Positions 7,188 to 17,400 of a stretch of DNA of 64,000 nt are shown here, piece after piece (positions within the stretch are counted from its first letter, which is position 1; each line of letters begins with the position of its first letter). This DNA is from Gemmatimonadota bacterium (lineage in GTDB: Bacteria; Gemmatimonadota; Gemmatimonadetes; Gemmatimonadales; Gemmatimonadaceae), in the NCBI GenBank assembly GCA_021413975.1, contig JAIOPJ010000001.1, positions 1 through 64,000 on the forward strand, read 5' to 3'. A program made the position numbers and the translations under genes. A model generated the notes under the pieces. That model made no database searches, was not told the origin of the DNA, and saw only the letters and a program-made list of their open reading frames with translations.

Positions 7188-7958
7188 TCAGGGCTTGCCC
7201 TTCTTGTCCTCGACCTCGGCGTTGGCGATCTCCTCGCCGGCCACGAGACGACGCGGTGGTGCGGAGGTGCCGGAGCCGAGGAGCCCCATCTTCTGCTTGA
7301 GTGCCATGAGCTGCTGGTCGGCACTGGCCGAGCCGGCCGACTTCTCGAGGCGCTTGAAGTCGTGCGCGAGCCGGTCGCCCGAGAACTCCTCGTCGATCTC
7401 CGAGCTGGCTTTGATCAGGCGCTCGTTGCTCGTGATCTTGTCCTCCATGCGGGCGAAGGCCTCGAAGGCCGACTTCTCCGACATGGACGACATGGTCTCC
7501 GAGATCTTCTGCTGCGCCTGCGCGCGTCGCTGCCGGGCGAGCAGGAGGTTCTTCTTGCGCTTGGCCTCCTCGATCTTGTCGTTGAGGTCGCGCAGGGAGT
7601 TCTTGAGCTTCTCGGTCTCGAGCTGGTGGGCCTGCCAGGTGGTCTCGAGGGTGCGCGCGTGCTCGTCGTGCTCGGACTGCCGCACGAGGGCCTGCTTGGC
7701 GAGGTCGTCGCGCCCTTCCTTGATGGCGAGCATCGCCTTGTTCTCCCAGTCGGCGGCCGCCTTGTACTCGGCCTCCGCCTGGTCCTTGAGGCGCTTCTCG
7801 TCGGCGATCGCCGCGGCCACCTGCTGCTTGGCGCGCGCGAGCTGGTTGCGCATGTCGGTCACGATCTGGTCCAGCATCTTCTCCGGATCCTCAGCCTTCG
7901 AGATCAGGTCGTTGATGTTGGACTTGAGGAGCGTGGCCAGCCGGTCGAAGATGCCCAT
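7188..7958 (-). CDS. pspA: PspA/IM30 family protein
   Basis: 256 residues, almost entirely alpha-helical coiled coil, starting MGIFDRLATLLKSNINDLI. That amphipathic N-terminus and the following EDPEKMLDQIVTDM are hallmarks of PspA/Vipp1, ESCRT-III-like membrane-remodelling proteins induced by envelope stress. The Gly/Pro-containing tail after about residue 225 is variable. It lies 2 bp after the YbjN-like gene, so the pair is probably co-transcribed. PspF, PspB and PspC are not in the window, so regulation differs from the enterobacterial Psp system. Confidence 0.92.
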   Translation of the reverse strand: MGIFDRLATLLKSNINDLISKAEDPEKMLDQIVTDMRNQLARAKQQVAAAIADEKRLKDQAEAEYKAAADWENKAMLAIKEGRDDLAKQALVRQSEHDEHARTLETTWQAHQLETEKLKNSLRDLNDKIEEAKRKKNLLLARQRRAQAQQKISETMSSMSEKSAFEAFARMEDKITSNERLIKASSEIDEEFSGDRLAHDFKRLEKSAGSASADQQLMALKQKMGLLGSGTSAPPRRLVAGEEIANAEVEDKKGKP

Positions 7959-7960
7959 CG

Positions 7961-8365
7961 TCAGCGCGCCTCTTTGAAGGTCGCCAGCTCGCGCAGATGC
8001 GACGCGAGGGCCAGGGTGATGCTCTCGTAGCTCGCGAGGAACTCCTCGAAGTCGAGATGCGCGAGCTCGAGCGCTTCGGTGAGCACGACCTCGCCCTTCT
8101 GGATCCCGTAGGAGCCATGGAGCAGGTCGGTCGCGTTCAGCTCGAGGAGGCGGCGGTAGAGCTTGGCAGCGGACGTCGACTCGGCCGGCAGCGTCATCAC
8201 CTTCACCCGCAGCACGACGACCGGCGGGGAGTGGTGGATGACGACCGTCATGTCGAGCTCGCCGCCGGGCTGGACGGCCCAGAGGCCCGGCTCGATCTCG
8301 TTGTAGGAGGCGCCTTCGGAAGCCAGGCGTCCGAGGAAGCCTTCGATCTGTTCGGGCGAGACCAT
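7961..8365 (-). CDS. YbjN-like / secretion-chaperone-fold protein
   Basis: 134 residues from the ATG at 8365 (MVSPEQIEGFLGRLASEGAS); the frame stays open to 8425, but the extra residues look unlike a domain. The pattern of an N-terminal helix, a beta-sheet with LDMTVVIHHSPPVVVLRVKV, and a terminal helical region (LLELNATDLLHGSYGI) resembles YbjN and type III secretion chaperone folds. Its place directly before pspA suggests a partner or regulator of PspA; that is inference. Confidence 0.6.
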   Translation of the reverse strand: MVSPEQIEGFLGRLASEGASYNEIEPGLWAVQPGGELDMTVVIHHSPPVVVLRVKVMTLPAESTSAAKLYRRLLELNATDLLHGSYGIQKGEVVLTEALELAHLDFEEFLASYESITLALASHLRELATFKEAR

Positions 8366-8454
8366 TTCCGACCCACGGTAAGGGGACGACCTCGCGTACG
8401 ACGCGGCCGTGGGGGAAAGTTTCACCCCTGCGGGTCGTTACGCCAGTTCTCCCC

Positions 8455-9801
8455 CTACTTGGTCCAGACGACGACCGCCCCGCACCCGTCGAAGTCGTTG
8501 AACTGCGGAGGGGCGAAGTTGGCGGTGTAGATCTCGACGCGCTTGGCGCGGGCCATGAGGCTTCCCTCCTCCTCGGCCGAGAGGTTGCCGTTGTCGTAGC
8601 CGTCGACGAAGAAGCGCGGGCGACAGTAGCCGGCGCCGCGGCGGAGCATCAGCATCGGGCCCTGACGCGTCTGCTGGGCGATCGAGCGCGGGGCGAAGGT
8701 GGCGATGAGCGTCGAGTTCACGATCGGCATCCGGGCGAGGGCGGAGTCGGAGATGAACGAGCCGAGGCCCTTGGCGGCGCGCGCGTCGAACTGCAGACGG
8801 CTCCCCGTGAGCGGTTCGCCGGTGACGGTGACCGTCGAGAGCTCCTGCGGGACCTTCTCGAGCATCAGGTCCTCGAGATCGCTCTCGACCTCGAGCAGGT
8901 CACGCGAACGGAGCGCCGGCTGGAAGCCGATCGCCCGCGCGACGAACTGCGTGGAGCGACGCGGGACGTTCAGCAGGACGAATCGTCCGGCGGCGTCGGT
9001 GCGCGTCAGGCGCGACGTGTCACCGGCGATCGCGACGGTCGCTCCCGCCAGCGGCAGGGAGTCCGGGCCGATGAGACGGCCGCTGACGCGCCCCACATCG
9101 GTCCACGGACCGGCGATGAGATCGCGCCGCATGGCGCCCGTCGCGTCGAGGCCGAGCACGATCTCGCCCGATGCCACCGAATCGTTGCCGGCCACGAGCG
9201 CGAACTCGGCGTCCGTGGGCACGCCGCAGAGGGCGTAGAAGCCGCTCGCGTTGGTGGTGTCGAGCGCGGCGCGCTGGCGGCGCTCCACCTGTCCGGCGCC
9301 GATCAGCGTCTCGTGCCAACGCGCACCGACGGCCACGCCGGCCAGGGGACCGCCGTCGACACCGCGCACCTCGCCGAGCAGGATGCCATCGGTGGTGCCG
9401 AAGGTCGCGCCGCAGACGGCGCGCTGGTACGTGGCCCGCGACGGGGAGCCGAGGCGCACGTCGACGATGGCACCGGTGCGCACGGACGCGCCGACCTCGA
9501 TGGCCGGCAACGCGAGCGAGTCGAGCCAGGGGGCCCAGTAGGCGACCCGGGCCGCGCCTTCCGGCACATCGGCGAACTCGAATCGACCGCGCTGATCGGT
9601 GGTCGCGCGACGGTTCGCGCCGAGCAGCACGACGACAGCGCCGGCGACGGGGCGCGACGTGCGGAGCGAGTCGAAGAGCGTTCCGCGCACGGTCCCCTGC
9701 GCGGAGAGTCCGACCGGGACGACGCTCGCGGCGAGTGCGCCCAAGAGCGCGACGCGGCCGGCGACGCGGAGCGCGAGTCCGCGTCGCGTCGGCGCTGGCA
9801 T
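8455..9801 (-). CDS. Exported carboxypeptidase-regulatory-like protein with TonB-plug-like C-terminus
   Basis: 448 residues from the ATG at 9801, chosen for an upstream GGAGAA and for a clean signal peptide (MPAPTRRG..., hydrophobic core, cleavage near LSAQG). The frame continues to 9831. Three repeats of carboxypeptidase-regulatory/peptidase-associated beta-sandwich type follow (GTVRGTLFDSL..., GEVRGVDGGPLAGV, GRLIGPDSLPLAGATV). The last ~120 residues resemble a TonB-dependent-receptor plug (PQELSTVTVTGEPL, FFVDGYDNGNL, VEIYTANFAPPQFND), yet no beta-barrel follows. Probably an envelope protein of unknown ligand. Confidence 0.7.
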   Translation of the reverse strand: MPAPTRRGLALRVAGRVALLGALAASVVPVGLSAQGTVRGTLFDSLRTSRPVAGAVVVLLGANRRATTDQRGRFEFADVPEGAARVAYWAPWLDSLALPAIEVGASVRTGAIVDVRLGSPSRATYQRAVCGATFGTTDGILLGEVRGVDGGPLAGVAVGARWHETLIGAGQVERRQRAALDTTNASGFYALCGVPTDAEFALVAGNDSVASGEIVLGLDATGAMRRDLIAGPWTDVGRVSGRLIGPDSLPLAGATVAIAGDTSRLTRTDAAGRFVLLNVPRRSTQFVARAIGFQPALRSRDLLEVESDLEDLMLEKVPQELSTVTVTGEPLTGSRLQFDARAAKGLGSFISDSALARMPIVNSTLIATFAPRSIAQQTRQGPMLMLRRGAGYCRPRFFVDGYDNGNLSAEEEGSLMARAKRVEIYTANFAPPQFNDFDGCGAVVVWTK

Positions 9802-9900
9802 GCCATCGATTCTCCGAGTTCTCATGGCCACACGGAAGAGGGTGCCCGTCGAGCGAACGTCATCGGATCCAGGCGCACGGGCGCGGATCCGTTGCGCTTC

Positions 9901-10779
9901 CTACACCCGTTTGATCTGGACGAGCCGTTCCTTGGCCAACCGCCGCCCGGTGGGTGTCGCGGCCAGACCGCCGCCCGCGGTCTCGCGATACCGCACGTCC
10001 ATCTCGCGACCGATCTCACCCATGGTGTCGATGACCTCGTCGGCGGGGATCGCGAAGGTGATGCCGGCCATCGCCATCTCGATCGCGGCGAGTGCGATCG
10101 CCGCGCCCGTCGCGTTGCGGAAGACGCAGGGCAGTTCGACCAGCCCGCCGAGCGGGTCGCACACCAGGCCGAGGGTGCCCTGCTGCGCGAGCGCGACGGC
10201 GTGACCGGCCTGCGAGGGGGTGCCGCCGAGCATCTCGGTGGCGGCGCCGGCGGCCATGCCGGCGGCCGCACCGGTCTCGGCCTGGCATCCGCCCTCAGCG
10301 CCTGAGAGCGAGGCCCGCTGCGCGACGACCGCGCCGATGAGACCGGCGGTCGCGAGCGCACTGATCAGCTGGTCGTCGGTGAAGCCCTTCTGCTTCGCGA
10401 TCCCGAGGAGCACCGCCGGGAGCACGCCGGCGCCACCGGCCGTGGGCGCCGCGACGATGACGCCCATGGCCGCGTTGACCTCCTGCACGGCGAGCGCGCG
10501 CATGAGCACGTCGCGGAAGACGGTGCCCGCGAGCGGACCGGCGGGGCCGGTGCGCAGCTTGGCCGCGTCACCGCCGACCAATCCCGAGTTGGACCGCAGG
10601 TCGCCGGTGAGTCCCTGCTCCACCGCGTGACGCATCACCGCGAGCGCACGCCCGAGCACCTCGCGGATGTCCTCGATGGTGCGCCCCTGATCGCGGGACT
10701 CGATCTCGAGCGCGACGGTCGCGAGCGTGACCCCGCGCGCCTCGGCATCGCGGATGGCCTCGTGCAGCGAGTGGTACAT
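9901..10779 (-). CDS. sdaAA: L-serine dehydratase, iron-sulfur-dependent, alpha subunit
   Basis: Converts L-serine to pyruvate and ammonia with a catalytic [4Fe-4S] cluster, together with the beta subunit. The start is the ATG at 10779 (MYHSLHEAIRDAEA), which overlaps the beta-subunit stop codon as TGATG; 292 residues, the normal length. Family blocks are clear: GDLRSNSGLVGG, APTAGGAGVLPAVL, and cluster-ligand cysteines in EGGCQAETGAA, LVCDPLGG and LPCVFRN. Confidence 0.95.
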   Translation of the reverse strand: MYHSLHEAIRDAEARGVTLATVALEIESRDQGRTIEDIREVLGRALAVMRHAVEQGLTGDLRSNSGLVGGDAAKLRTGPAGPLAGTVFRDVLMRALAVQEVNAAMGVIVAAPTAGGAGVLPAVLLGIAKQKGFTDDQLISALATAGLIGAVVAQRASLSGAEGGCQAETGAAAGMAAGAATEMLGGTPSQAGHAVALAQQGTLGLVCDPLGGLVELPCVFRNATGAAIALAAIEMAMAGITFAIPADEVIDTMGEIGREMDVRYRETAGGGLAATPTGRRLAKERLVQIKRV

Positions 10780-11453
10780 CAGCCGCCCACCTTGTCGATG
10801 CGGTGCGTCCAGCGCACCCACGGGAGCGCGCGGAGATCCGCGCCCACGTTGTCGCCCGGCGGCTCGTCGACCTCGATGACCATGAAGGCGTCGCCACCAC
10901 GGTGTTTCCGCGTGAGCCGCAGCGTCGCGATGTTCACGCCGTCGTCGCTCAGGATGCCGGCGATGCGCGCCACGCTCCCCTTCACGTCCTCGGCGACCAC
11001 CGCGATGGTATGGTGCGAGCCGTCGACCTCGACCGGATAGCCGTCGATCTGCGAGACCTTGATCCGCCCGGCCCCGAGCGAGGCGCCGAGCATCACGTGC
11101 TGGCGGTGCTGCCGCTTGACGGTGATGCGGACCGAGTTGGGATGCACCTCGGGTTCGTCGCCGAGCGTGGTCTTCTCGAAGCGGAAGTCGAGCCCTTCCT
11201 TCTCCATGATCGTGAGCGCGTCGCGCAGGCGCTCGTCGTCGGGACGGAACCCGAGGAGTCCGCCGACGATGGCCTTGTCGGTGCCATGCCCCTCACCCGT
11301 GCGCGCGAACGAACCGTGCAGTTCGATCAGCGCCGACTCGGGCGTTCCCGCGACGAGGTCGCGGGCGATGAGTCCGAGCCGGCAGGCGCCGGCGGTATGG
11401 CTCGAAGAGGGCCCCACCATGACGGGGCCGATGATGTCGAGGATGGAGACCAT
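10779..11453 (-). CDS. sdaAB: L-serine dehydratase, iron-sulfur-dependent, beta subunit
   Basis: 224 residues. The N-terminal serine-dehydratase beta domain carries the conserved SSSHTAG motif (GPVMVGPSSSHTAGACRLG). The C-terminal ~75 residues form an ACT domain (HTIAVVAEDVKGSVARIAGI), which in this family senses serine or modulates activity. Translationally coupled to sdaAA through a 1-bp stop/start overlap. Confidence 0.95.
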   Translation of the reverse strand: MVSILDIIGPVMVGPSSSHTAGACRLGLIARDLVAGTPESALIELHGSFARTGEGHGTDKAIVGGLLGFRPDDERLRDALTIMEKEGLDFRFEKTTLGDEPEVHPNSVRITVKRQHRQHVMLGASLGAGRIKVSQIDGYPVEVDGSHHTIAVVAEDVKGSVARIAGILSDDGVNIATLRLTRKHRGGDAFMVIEVDEPPGDNVGADLRALPWVRWTHRIDKVGG

Positions 11454-11462
11454 GCGCGGAAG

Positions 11463-14456
11463 TTAACGAGCGAGCGTCATCCAGCGGGCGAGGATCCGCC
11501 CTTCGGAGCCGAAGGCCGCGGGTCGCGCGGTGCGATCGGCCGCCCAATCGGCGAGGCGCGCGCGGACGACCGAGGCCTCGGCGGCCGACCCCGTACGCGC
11601 CTGGATGTCGGCGGCGAGCCAGTCCTCCAATCGTTCGTCGACGTTCTCGGCATATGGCTTCCCCGCTCCGAGCCGCTCGGGCCACTCGCGCGCCGCCGCG
11701 ATCAGGCCGCGCGCAACGTCCCAGCGTCGGGTGCGCATCGCATCGATGGCCAGCATGAGCTTGGCCTCGCGATAGAGCGCGTGCCCCTCGGCCGAGCCTT
11801 CATAGGGGAGCACGGCGAGCCTCTCGAGCACGGCGTCGGCATCCGCGTGCCGGCCGGCCGCCAGCTGGGCGCGCACGAGCGTCAGGCCGAGGATGTAGCT
11901 CGACGGGATGCGGGTGAAGTACGCGCGGGCCGTCGTGACCGCTCCGGAGGTGTCGCCGGAGACGAGTCGACGTTCCGTGAGGAGCTTGCCGTAGCGCCAC
12001 TCGCCGGGCTCGAGTGCGGCGGCGCGGGCGAGGTCGGCGAGCTGCGCGTCGATGGCGCGACCGGGCAGCGCCGCGCGCGCCGCGTAGAAGGGTGCGAAGT
12101 CGGGAGAGTCGCCGAGCGCCGTGAGCAGCTGCTCCGCCTGGGCGAGGCGGCCGGTGTGCCAGTAGCCGAGCGCGAGGTAGTAGCGCGGCTTCCACGACGC
12201 ACTCGCCCGCACGGCCTGTTCGAGCGCGGCGATGACCTCGGGGCGGAACGGCAGGATGAGCCGCGGCGACAGGGCGTCGGCGCGGGTGATCAGGGCAGGC
12301 GCGGCGGCGGCCGGGCCCAGGGCCGCGCGCCAGTAGAGCGCCTCGGGGTGTTCACCGACACCTTCGAGCACGCGCAGTGCCTGTGCGCGCTCGCCGACGC
12401 CGGCGTACCAGGCGGCCAGCTGGAAGAGCTGTTGCTCGGGGAGCTCACTTCGCACCCCTGCGAGCAACCGGGCGGGAGCGTCGGGGGCGCGGAATGCGAG
12501 CAGCCGTTCGTAGCGGGCGAGCTGGCTCAGTGGGTCGGCGGCCTCGAGCGCGGTGATGCGCCCGCCGACGGCGTTGGCGGGTCCGCGTCGACGCGCGAGG
12601 ACGATGCGCAAAGCGAGCGCGTCGAGGTCCGCCGCGTCGACTCGCAACGTCTTGTCCGCATAGTCCGCCGCCCGACGTTCGTCTCCCTCGGCGAGCGAGA
12701 GCTTCGCGAGCTCGGCGAAGGCGGCGCCGCGGTACTCCACCGTCTGTGAGGCGATCTCGAAGCCGTCCCGCGCATCGGCCAGCTCACCGAGCCGGAGGTT
12801 GGCGAGGCCGTAGTGGAAGTTGGCGGCGCCGTCGTAGGTATCGATGGAGAGCGCGGTGCGCGTGAGGGCGAGTGCCTGCGTGTACTGCATCGCGCGCAAC
12901 GCGATCGCGGCGCGGTCCACGAGGGCCGGCACGTAGTGCGGATCGCGAGCGAGCGCGCTGTCGAGGAGCACCGCGGCGCGGTCATACTCGCGCTGTCGCA
13001 GGAGTTCCTTCCCCTTGAGGTGCAGGCCGTAGGCCGAGCCCCAGTCGAAGGTGCGGGGCGTCTCGGTCGGGCGGGCGAGCGCGGTGCGCCGCGGATCGCC
13101 CTGCCAGAGGAGCCGGTCATCGCCGAGCATCACGGTGACCGATGCGAGCGCCACGCCGGGCGCACTGATGGTGTCGGCGTAGAGCCGGAGCGGCGCGCGC
13201 ACCACCCGCCGCGCCAGCAGCCGGCGACCGCCCGAGGTGACGATGAGCGAATCGTCGATCGGTTCCGCCGGCGAGAGCGCGACGATGAGCCGGTCCCCGT
13301 CGCGCGTGACGTTGAGCGCGCCGGCCGCGCCCGCCACCACGAACCCCTTGGTGCCCACGACGGGCATCCAGCGCTCGGTCCAGCGGTCGGTGACCTGCGG
13401 CGTGAAGCCGCGGTGCTTGAAGGGCGTGAAGGTGCTCCCTTCGGCGGACTGGTTGAAGAGCCGGCCCGACTGCAGCTCCGAGTACTGGCCGTCGGAGTCG
13501 GTGAGCAACTGCTCCCAGATCATCCCCTGCCGCGAGAGTCCCCAGATCCAGATCTTCTGGCCCGGTTTCTCGTCGCGCGGCGCGACGCGCGCCATGCCGA
13601 AGTCCTGATCGTGCCAGTAGGCGCCGAAGAAGTCGCCCGCGCCGCCGACCACGTGATACGACTTGTACGGACCGAAGTCGTTGCGCTCGTACCAGGAGAC
13701 GTCGCGGCCGCGCGCGGTGTTGATGGGCCACTCGCCGGGCTCGCCGTCGTGCCCGATGAAGCTCGTGCCGGGGAAGACGTACTGCAGGTTCCCGCGCGTC
13801 GGGATGCCGGCTGTCATCCACGTGTAGTACGGTTGCTCGAGGGAGGAGCCGTTGTACCAGCTCGACGTGGTGCTGAAGGAGGCTTCGTCGGGGTCGAGTC
13901 GCGTCTCGAGGCGCCAGCTGGTGTTGGTGAGCAGGTCGAGCGCACCGGTGATGCAACTGACGCTGCCGTCGGCGTTGCGCCGGATGACGTAGTCCACCGG
14001 CGTGGAGACGTTGGGCGTGTGGCCGATGATGCCGTAGTTGGCCTCGATGCCACCGCTCGTCCACGGCCCGCGCATGGCGATGTCGCGGAACTTGACCGCG
14101 TGGTTGTAGTAGATGAACGGCCGCCCGGTGCGCTTCTCCACGGCCGCCCAGATCTTGCCCCCGATCTCGGGAAGGATGAGGACGCGGATGTAGTCGTTCT
14201 CGAGCTCGACCACCTTCCACTCGCGCGGCTCGGACGTGGCGCTGAAGCCGTCGAACCGGAAGTACGGGTAGATGCGGCCGACGACCGGGATCGGATTGGG
14301 ATCGCTGAAGGGATAGGTCGGGAACGACTGGCGGTACTCGCGGACGCGCGCGGTGCGCGGCGCGGCCTGGGCGCCGAGGGCGGTCGTCGCGAGCGCGAGG
14401 AACGCGACGGTGCGCATCGCGAGCGTCCGCACGCGCCGACCCGGAGAAGGACGCAT
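11463..14456 (-). CDS. Exported DUF5107-domain protein with C-terminal TPR repeats
   Basis: 997 residues from the ATG at 14456, which overlaps the preceding gene's stop as TGATG; a second ATG at 14417 would start right at the signal-peptide core (MRTVAFLALATTALGAQA). Residues ~60-370 form the DUF5107 region (YPYFRFDGFSATSEPREWKV, PEIGGKIWAAVEKRTGRPF), a galactose-mutarotase-like beta-sandwich. Residues ~470-990 are TPR-like helical repeats (LLDSALARDPHYVPALVDRA, AYFTRIPSSYILGLTLVRAQ). DUF5107 proteins are usually found with polysaccharide utilisation genes; a carbohydrate-binding or processing role is inferred. Confidence 0.8.
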   Translation of the reverse strand: MRPSPGRRVRTLAMRTVAFLALATTALGAQAAPRTARVREYRQSFPTYPFSDPNPIPVVGRIYPYFRFDGFSATSEPREWKVVELENDYIRVLILPEIGGKIWAAVEKRTGRPFIYYNHAVKFRDIAMRGPWTSGGIEANYGIIGHTPNVSTPVDYVIRRNADGSVSCITGALDLLTNTSWRLETRLDPDEASFSTTSSWYNGSSLEQPYYTWMTAGIPTRGNLQYVFPGTSFIGHDGEPGEWPINTARGRDVSWYERNDFGPYKSYHVVGGAGDFFGAYWHDQDFGMARVAPRDEKPGQKIWIWGLSRQGMIWEQLLTDSDGQYSELQSGRLFNQSAEGSTFTPFKHRGFTPQVTDRWTERWMPVVGTKGFVVAGAAGALNVTRDGDRLIVALSPAEPIDDSLIVTSGGRRLLARRVVRAPLRLYADTISAPGVALASVTVMLGDDRLLWQGDPRRTALARPTETPRTFDWGSAYGLHLKGKELLRQREYDRAAVLLDSALARDPHYVPALVDRAAIALRAMQYTQALALTRTALSIDTYDGAANFHYGLANLRLGELADARDGFEIASQTVEYRGAAFAELAKLSLAEGDERRAADYADKTLRVDAADLDALALRIVLARRRGPANAVGGRITALEAADPLSQLARYERLLAFRAPDAPARLLAGVRSELPEQQLFQLAAWYAGVGERAQALRVLEGVGEHPEALYWRAALGPAAAAPALITRADALSPRLILPFRPEVIAALEQAVRASASWKPRYYLALGYWHTGRLAQAEQLLTALGDSPDFAPFYAARAALPGRAIDAQLADLARAAALEPGEWRYGKLLTERRLVSGDTSGAVTTARAYFTRIPSSYILGLTLVRAQLAAGRHADADAVLERLAVLPYEGSAEGHALYREAKLMLAIDAMRTRRWDVARGLIAAAREWPERLGAGKPYAENVDERLEDWLAADIQARTGSAAEASVVRARLADWAADRTARPAAFGSEGRILARWMTLAR

Positions 14457-17400
14457 CAGCGGAGCACGACGATGATGCCCTTGCCCGGAGCGAGCGTCAC
14501 GCCCTCCCCGAGGCCGAGGCTGCGCGGCGCCTGCAGGGTCCCGATCGCCGGCACGGTGATCGTCGCCCTCGCCGGATCGATGCCGAGCGCCCGCCAGTCG
14601 ACCTGCATCCTGACCGTCACCGTGTCGGGCGCCCAACTCGCGATGGCGACGAGCGCGCGGCCGTCCTGCTTGTAGACGGTCGCGAGCACGTCGCGGCGAT
14701 CGGTGCGGACCTGCGCGTTGGGGGACCAATAGCCGTACATCTGCGAGCCGCGCATGCCGAACTCGTCCCAGAGCCTCCAGAGCGGCCGCGGGTCGGCGTT
14801 GTCGGACCAGGGCATGCGATTCGTCATGCCGTAGAGCATGCCGCGCCACGGGTTGCCGCCGTCCTGCAGCATCTCGCCCATGAGGCCGAACGGGATCCCG
14901 CTCACCTCGGTGATCCAGAAGTCGGCCGGGCTCTTCTCGTAGTCGAAGTACTCGCCGAACCAGAGGCGGTCGATGTACGGGAAGTGCTCCATGTAGAGCA
15001 TGGCGCTGTTGATGAAGCCGTCGTTCGGGTTGTACTGGTTGGCCGAGTGGAAATCGATGATCCCGGGGTGCCCGCCCTGCACGAGCATGCGCTTGACGCG
15101 CTTCATGGTGGTGCGGTCGAAGGCGACGTCGTCGAGGTAGAGGCCGTCGATGCCGACCTTCCGCACGAGCCAGTCGATGCCCTCGACGTAATAGTTGTGC
15201 CAGCGGCTCATCCCGCTGTTCACCACGGCGGCGTCCTTGAGCGTGGGCACGAACCAGGCGGCGATGTAGTCGTCCTGGAGGTGCTCCTGCAACCACGAGT
15301 AGCCGCCGCCCTTGCCCGGCGAATAGATCTCGTGCCCGAGGCTGCGCAGCGCGTAGGTCTCGTACGACCGGTTGGAGAGTTCGCGCACGGTGTTGTAGAT
15401 CTTCACCTCGAGGCCACGCGCGTGCGCGGCGTCGATGTACTCCTTCATGTCGCGGTGCGCGATGAACGGATAGTTGATGTACGGGTTGATCGCGTTCGCA
15501 TGATGGATGTTCACGACGTTCGCGCCCGTCGCGACGACGGTGTCGAGTGGCGCGTACCGGTGATAGAAGCGGCGGCCCCACTGCGCGTCGGTGTCGAGGG
15601 TGTGGAACGGCGTGATGAGGAAGTTCGCGTCGAAGCGCAGCGAGTCGCCGGCGGCCATGGTCCGCTCACCGCTCGAGGCGCGCACGACCACCGCCCCGTT
15701 CTCCTCACGCCAGCCGATGCCACCCTTCCCCCCGTTGCCCCACGAGGGCGGGAGGAGCAACGGCTTCTGCAGGTAGAAGTTGGTGTTGAGCGGCCGCACG
15801 TAGTTCTCGGCGCGCAACGAGAAGTAGAGCCCGGCGTTCACCCCACCGATCCAGACGGCGTCCTGATTCTTCTTCGCGACGTCCCATGTCCAGTCGAATG
15901 ATGTGGGGCGGCGCTGACCCTTGAGGCCGAGTCCCATGGCGTAGGTCGCGGCGCTGGTCGCATAGGGGATGTCGAGCTGCACGTCGGCGAGCGAGAGTGC
16001 GCGTTTGGCCCGGAGACGCGTCTCGTACGCGAGGTAGCCGTCGAACTCGAGCGTGCCACGGACCTCGATGTCGTAGTCAGCGGCGTCGGTGGTGGCGATC
16101 CACGCGACGGTGCCGGGCTCCTGGCGTACGAAGCGGAAGGAGGACGGCGCACGCGGCGAGGTCGCGCCGGCGTTCGATCCGGCGTTCGCACCGATCGACG
16201 CGCCCCCGGTCCCGCCGGCCGCCGCGCGCATGATGAACCGCATCGGCTCGGCGAGCACCGGCTGGGCCGTGGTCGAGAGGCCGGTCATCTCCGGCGTGAA
16301 GTAGGTCTCGATCCGCGCCGGCAGCCCGGAGTCATCGAGCGTGATCGATCGTCCGAGGATCCGCAGCGTGCGGCCGCTGACCGTGATCGGCGTGTAGGGC
16401 GCGATCACGTCATTGCGTTGGCCGAGCGTGGAGTTGAGCCACTTGAGCCGCGTGAGCTTCTCGGGTTCGTCCGCCCCACCGGCGAGCACCGAGTCCGCGC
16501 GCACGACGATGCTGAGCCGCACGGTCACGGGTGCCGCGCCCACGGCGGTGATGGTCGCGTCGCCGGTGTACACGCCCGGCCTCGCGCCGAGCGGCACGTC
16601 GACGCCGCACCACATGGCCTGCACCGCCCCAGCGGCGACATCGACGCGCGCGGTGAGGGGGCGGCCGTCCCAGCCGGTGCCGCCGTTGTTGATCGAGTTG
16701 AGACGGTTCGCGGGGATGACGTTCGCACCGGCGCGGAGATCGCCGAAGCGCACCTGCACGTTCCCCACGGCGCGGCGTGCGTAGACGCCCAGCTGGAAGG
16801 CGAGATACTCGCCCCTCCGGGCCTGATCGCGGAAGCTCGTGGTGGGTCCACGGGTGATCCAGCGCAACGGCAGCTGGTCGCGCATGCGGATCGAATGCAT
16901 GCGGTCCTCGGGGAAGACGAGGAACGCCGCACTCGCGTGCGCGGCATCGAGGCGCCGTACCTCCTCCGGCGTCGCGACGACCTGCATGGGGGCGAACGCG
17001 TTGAGCGAGTCGATCGCCTCGAAGCGTTCCACCGTGGCGCGCGGGACGCTCGAGGCCGCTGCGAGCGCCATCAGCCAGGTGGAGTCGGCGGTCGGCGTGA
17101 CGGGCAGATAGGTGACGTTCGGGTAGTTGGAGCGCCCGCCAGACTTGTAGGGGAGATAGTAGACGTAGTAGCGGCCGGCGCCGGCGCTCGGTTCGAAGTC
17201 GACCTCACCCGCGTCCTGCGTGAACCGGCCGCGCCGCACGTTGGTGATCGGCGCACCGCCGCGCGCGGGGACGACGAGGATCGCCCTGGTCTCGGGGTTC
17301 CGGTCGGGGCGGCGCCAGGGCAGCGTCGCATGCACGAAGCGGCCGTTGGCCGGCACGCTGACCACGGCGCGGTGGTTGCCGAGGGTCTCGGAGTCCCAGG

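Noticed and set aside
11463-15581. Single 1372-codon minus-strand frame taken as one protein
   Set aside because: Codons above 14456 belong to a different frame of the DUF6067-like gene; the DUF5107 protein begins at 14456 with its own signal peptide.
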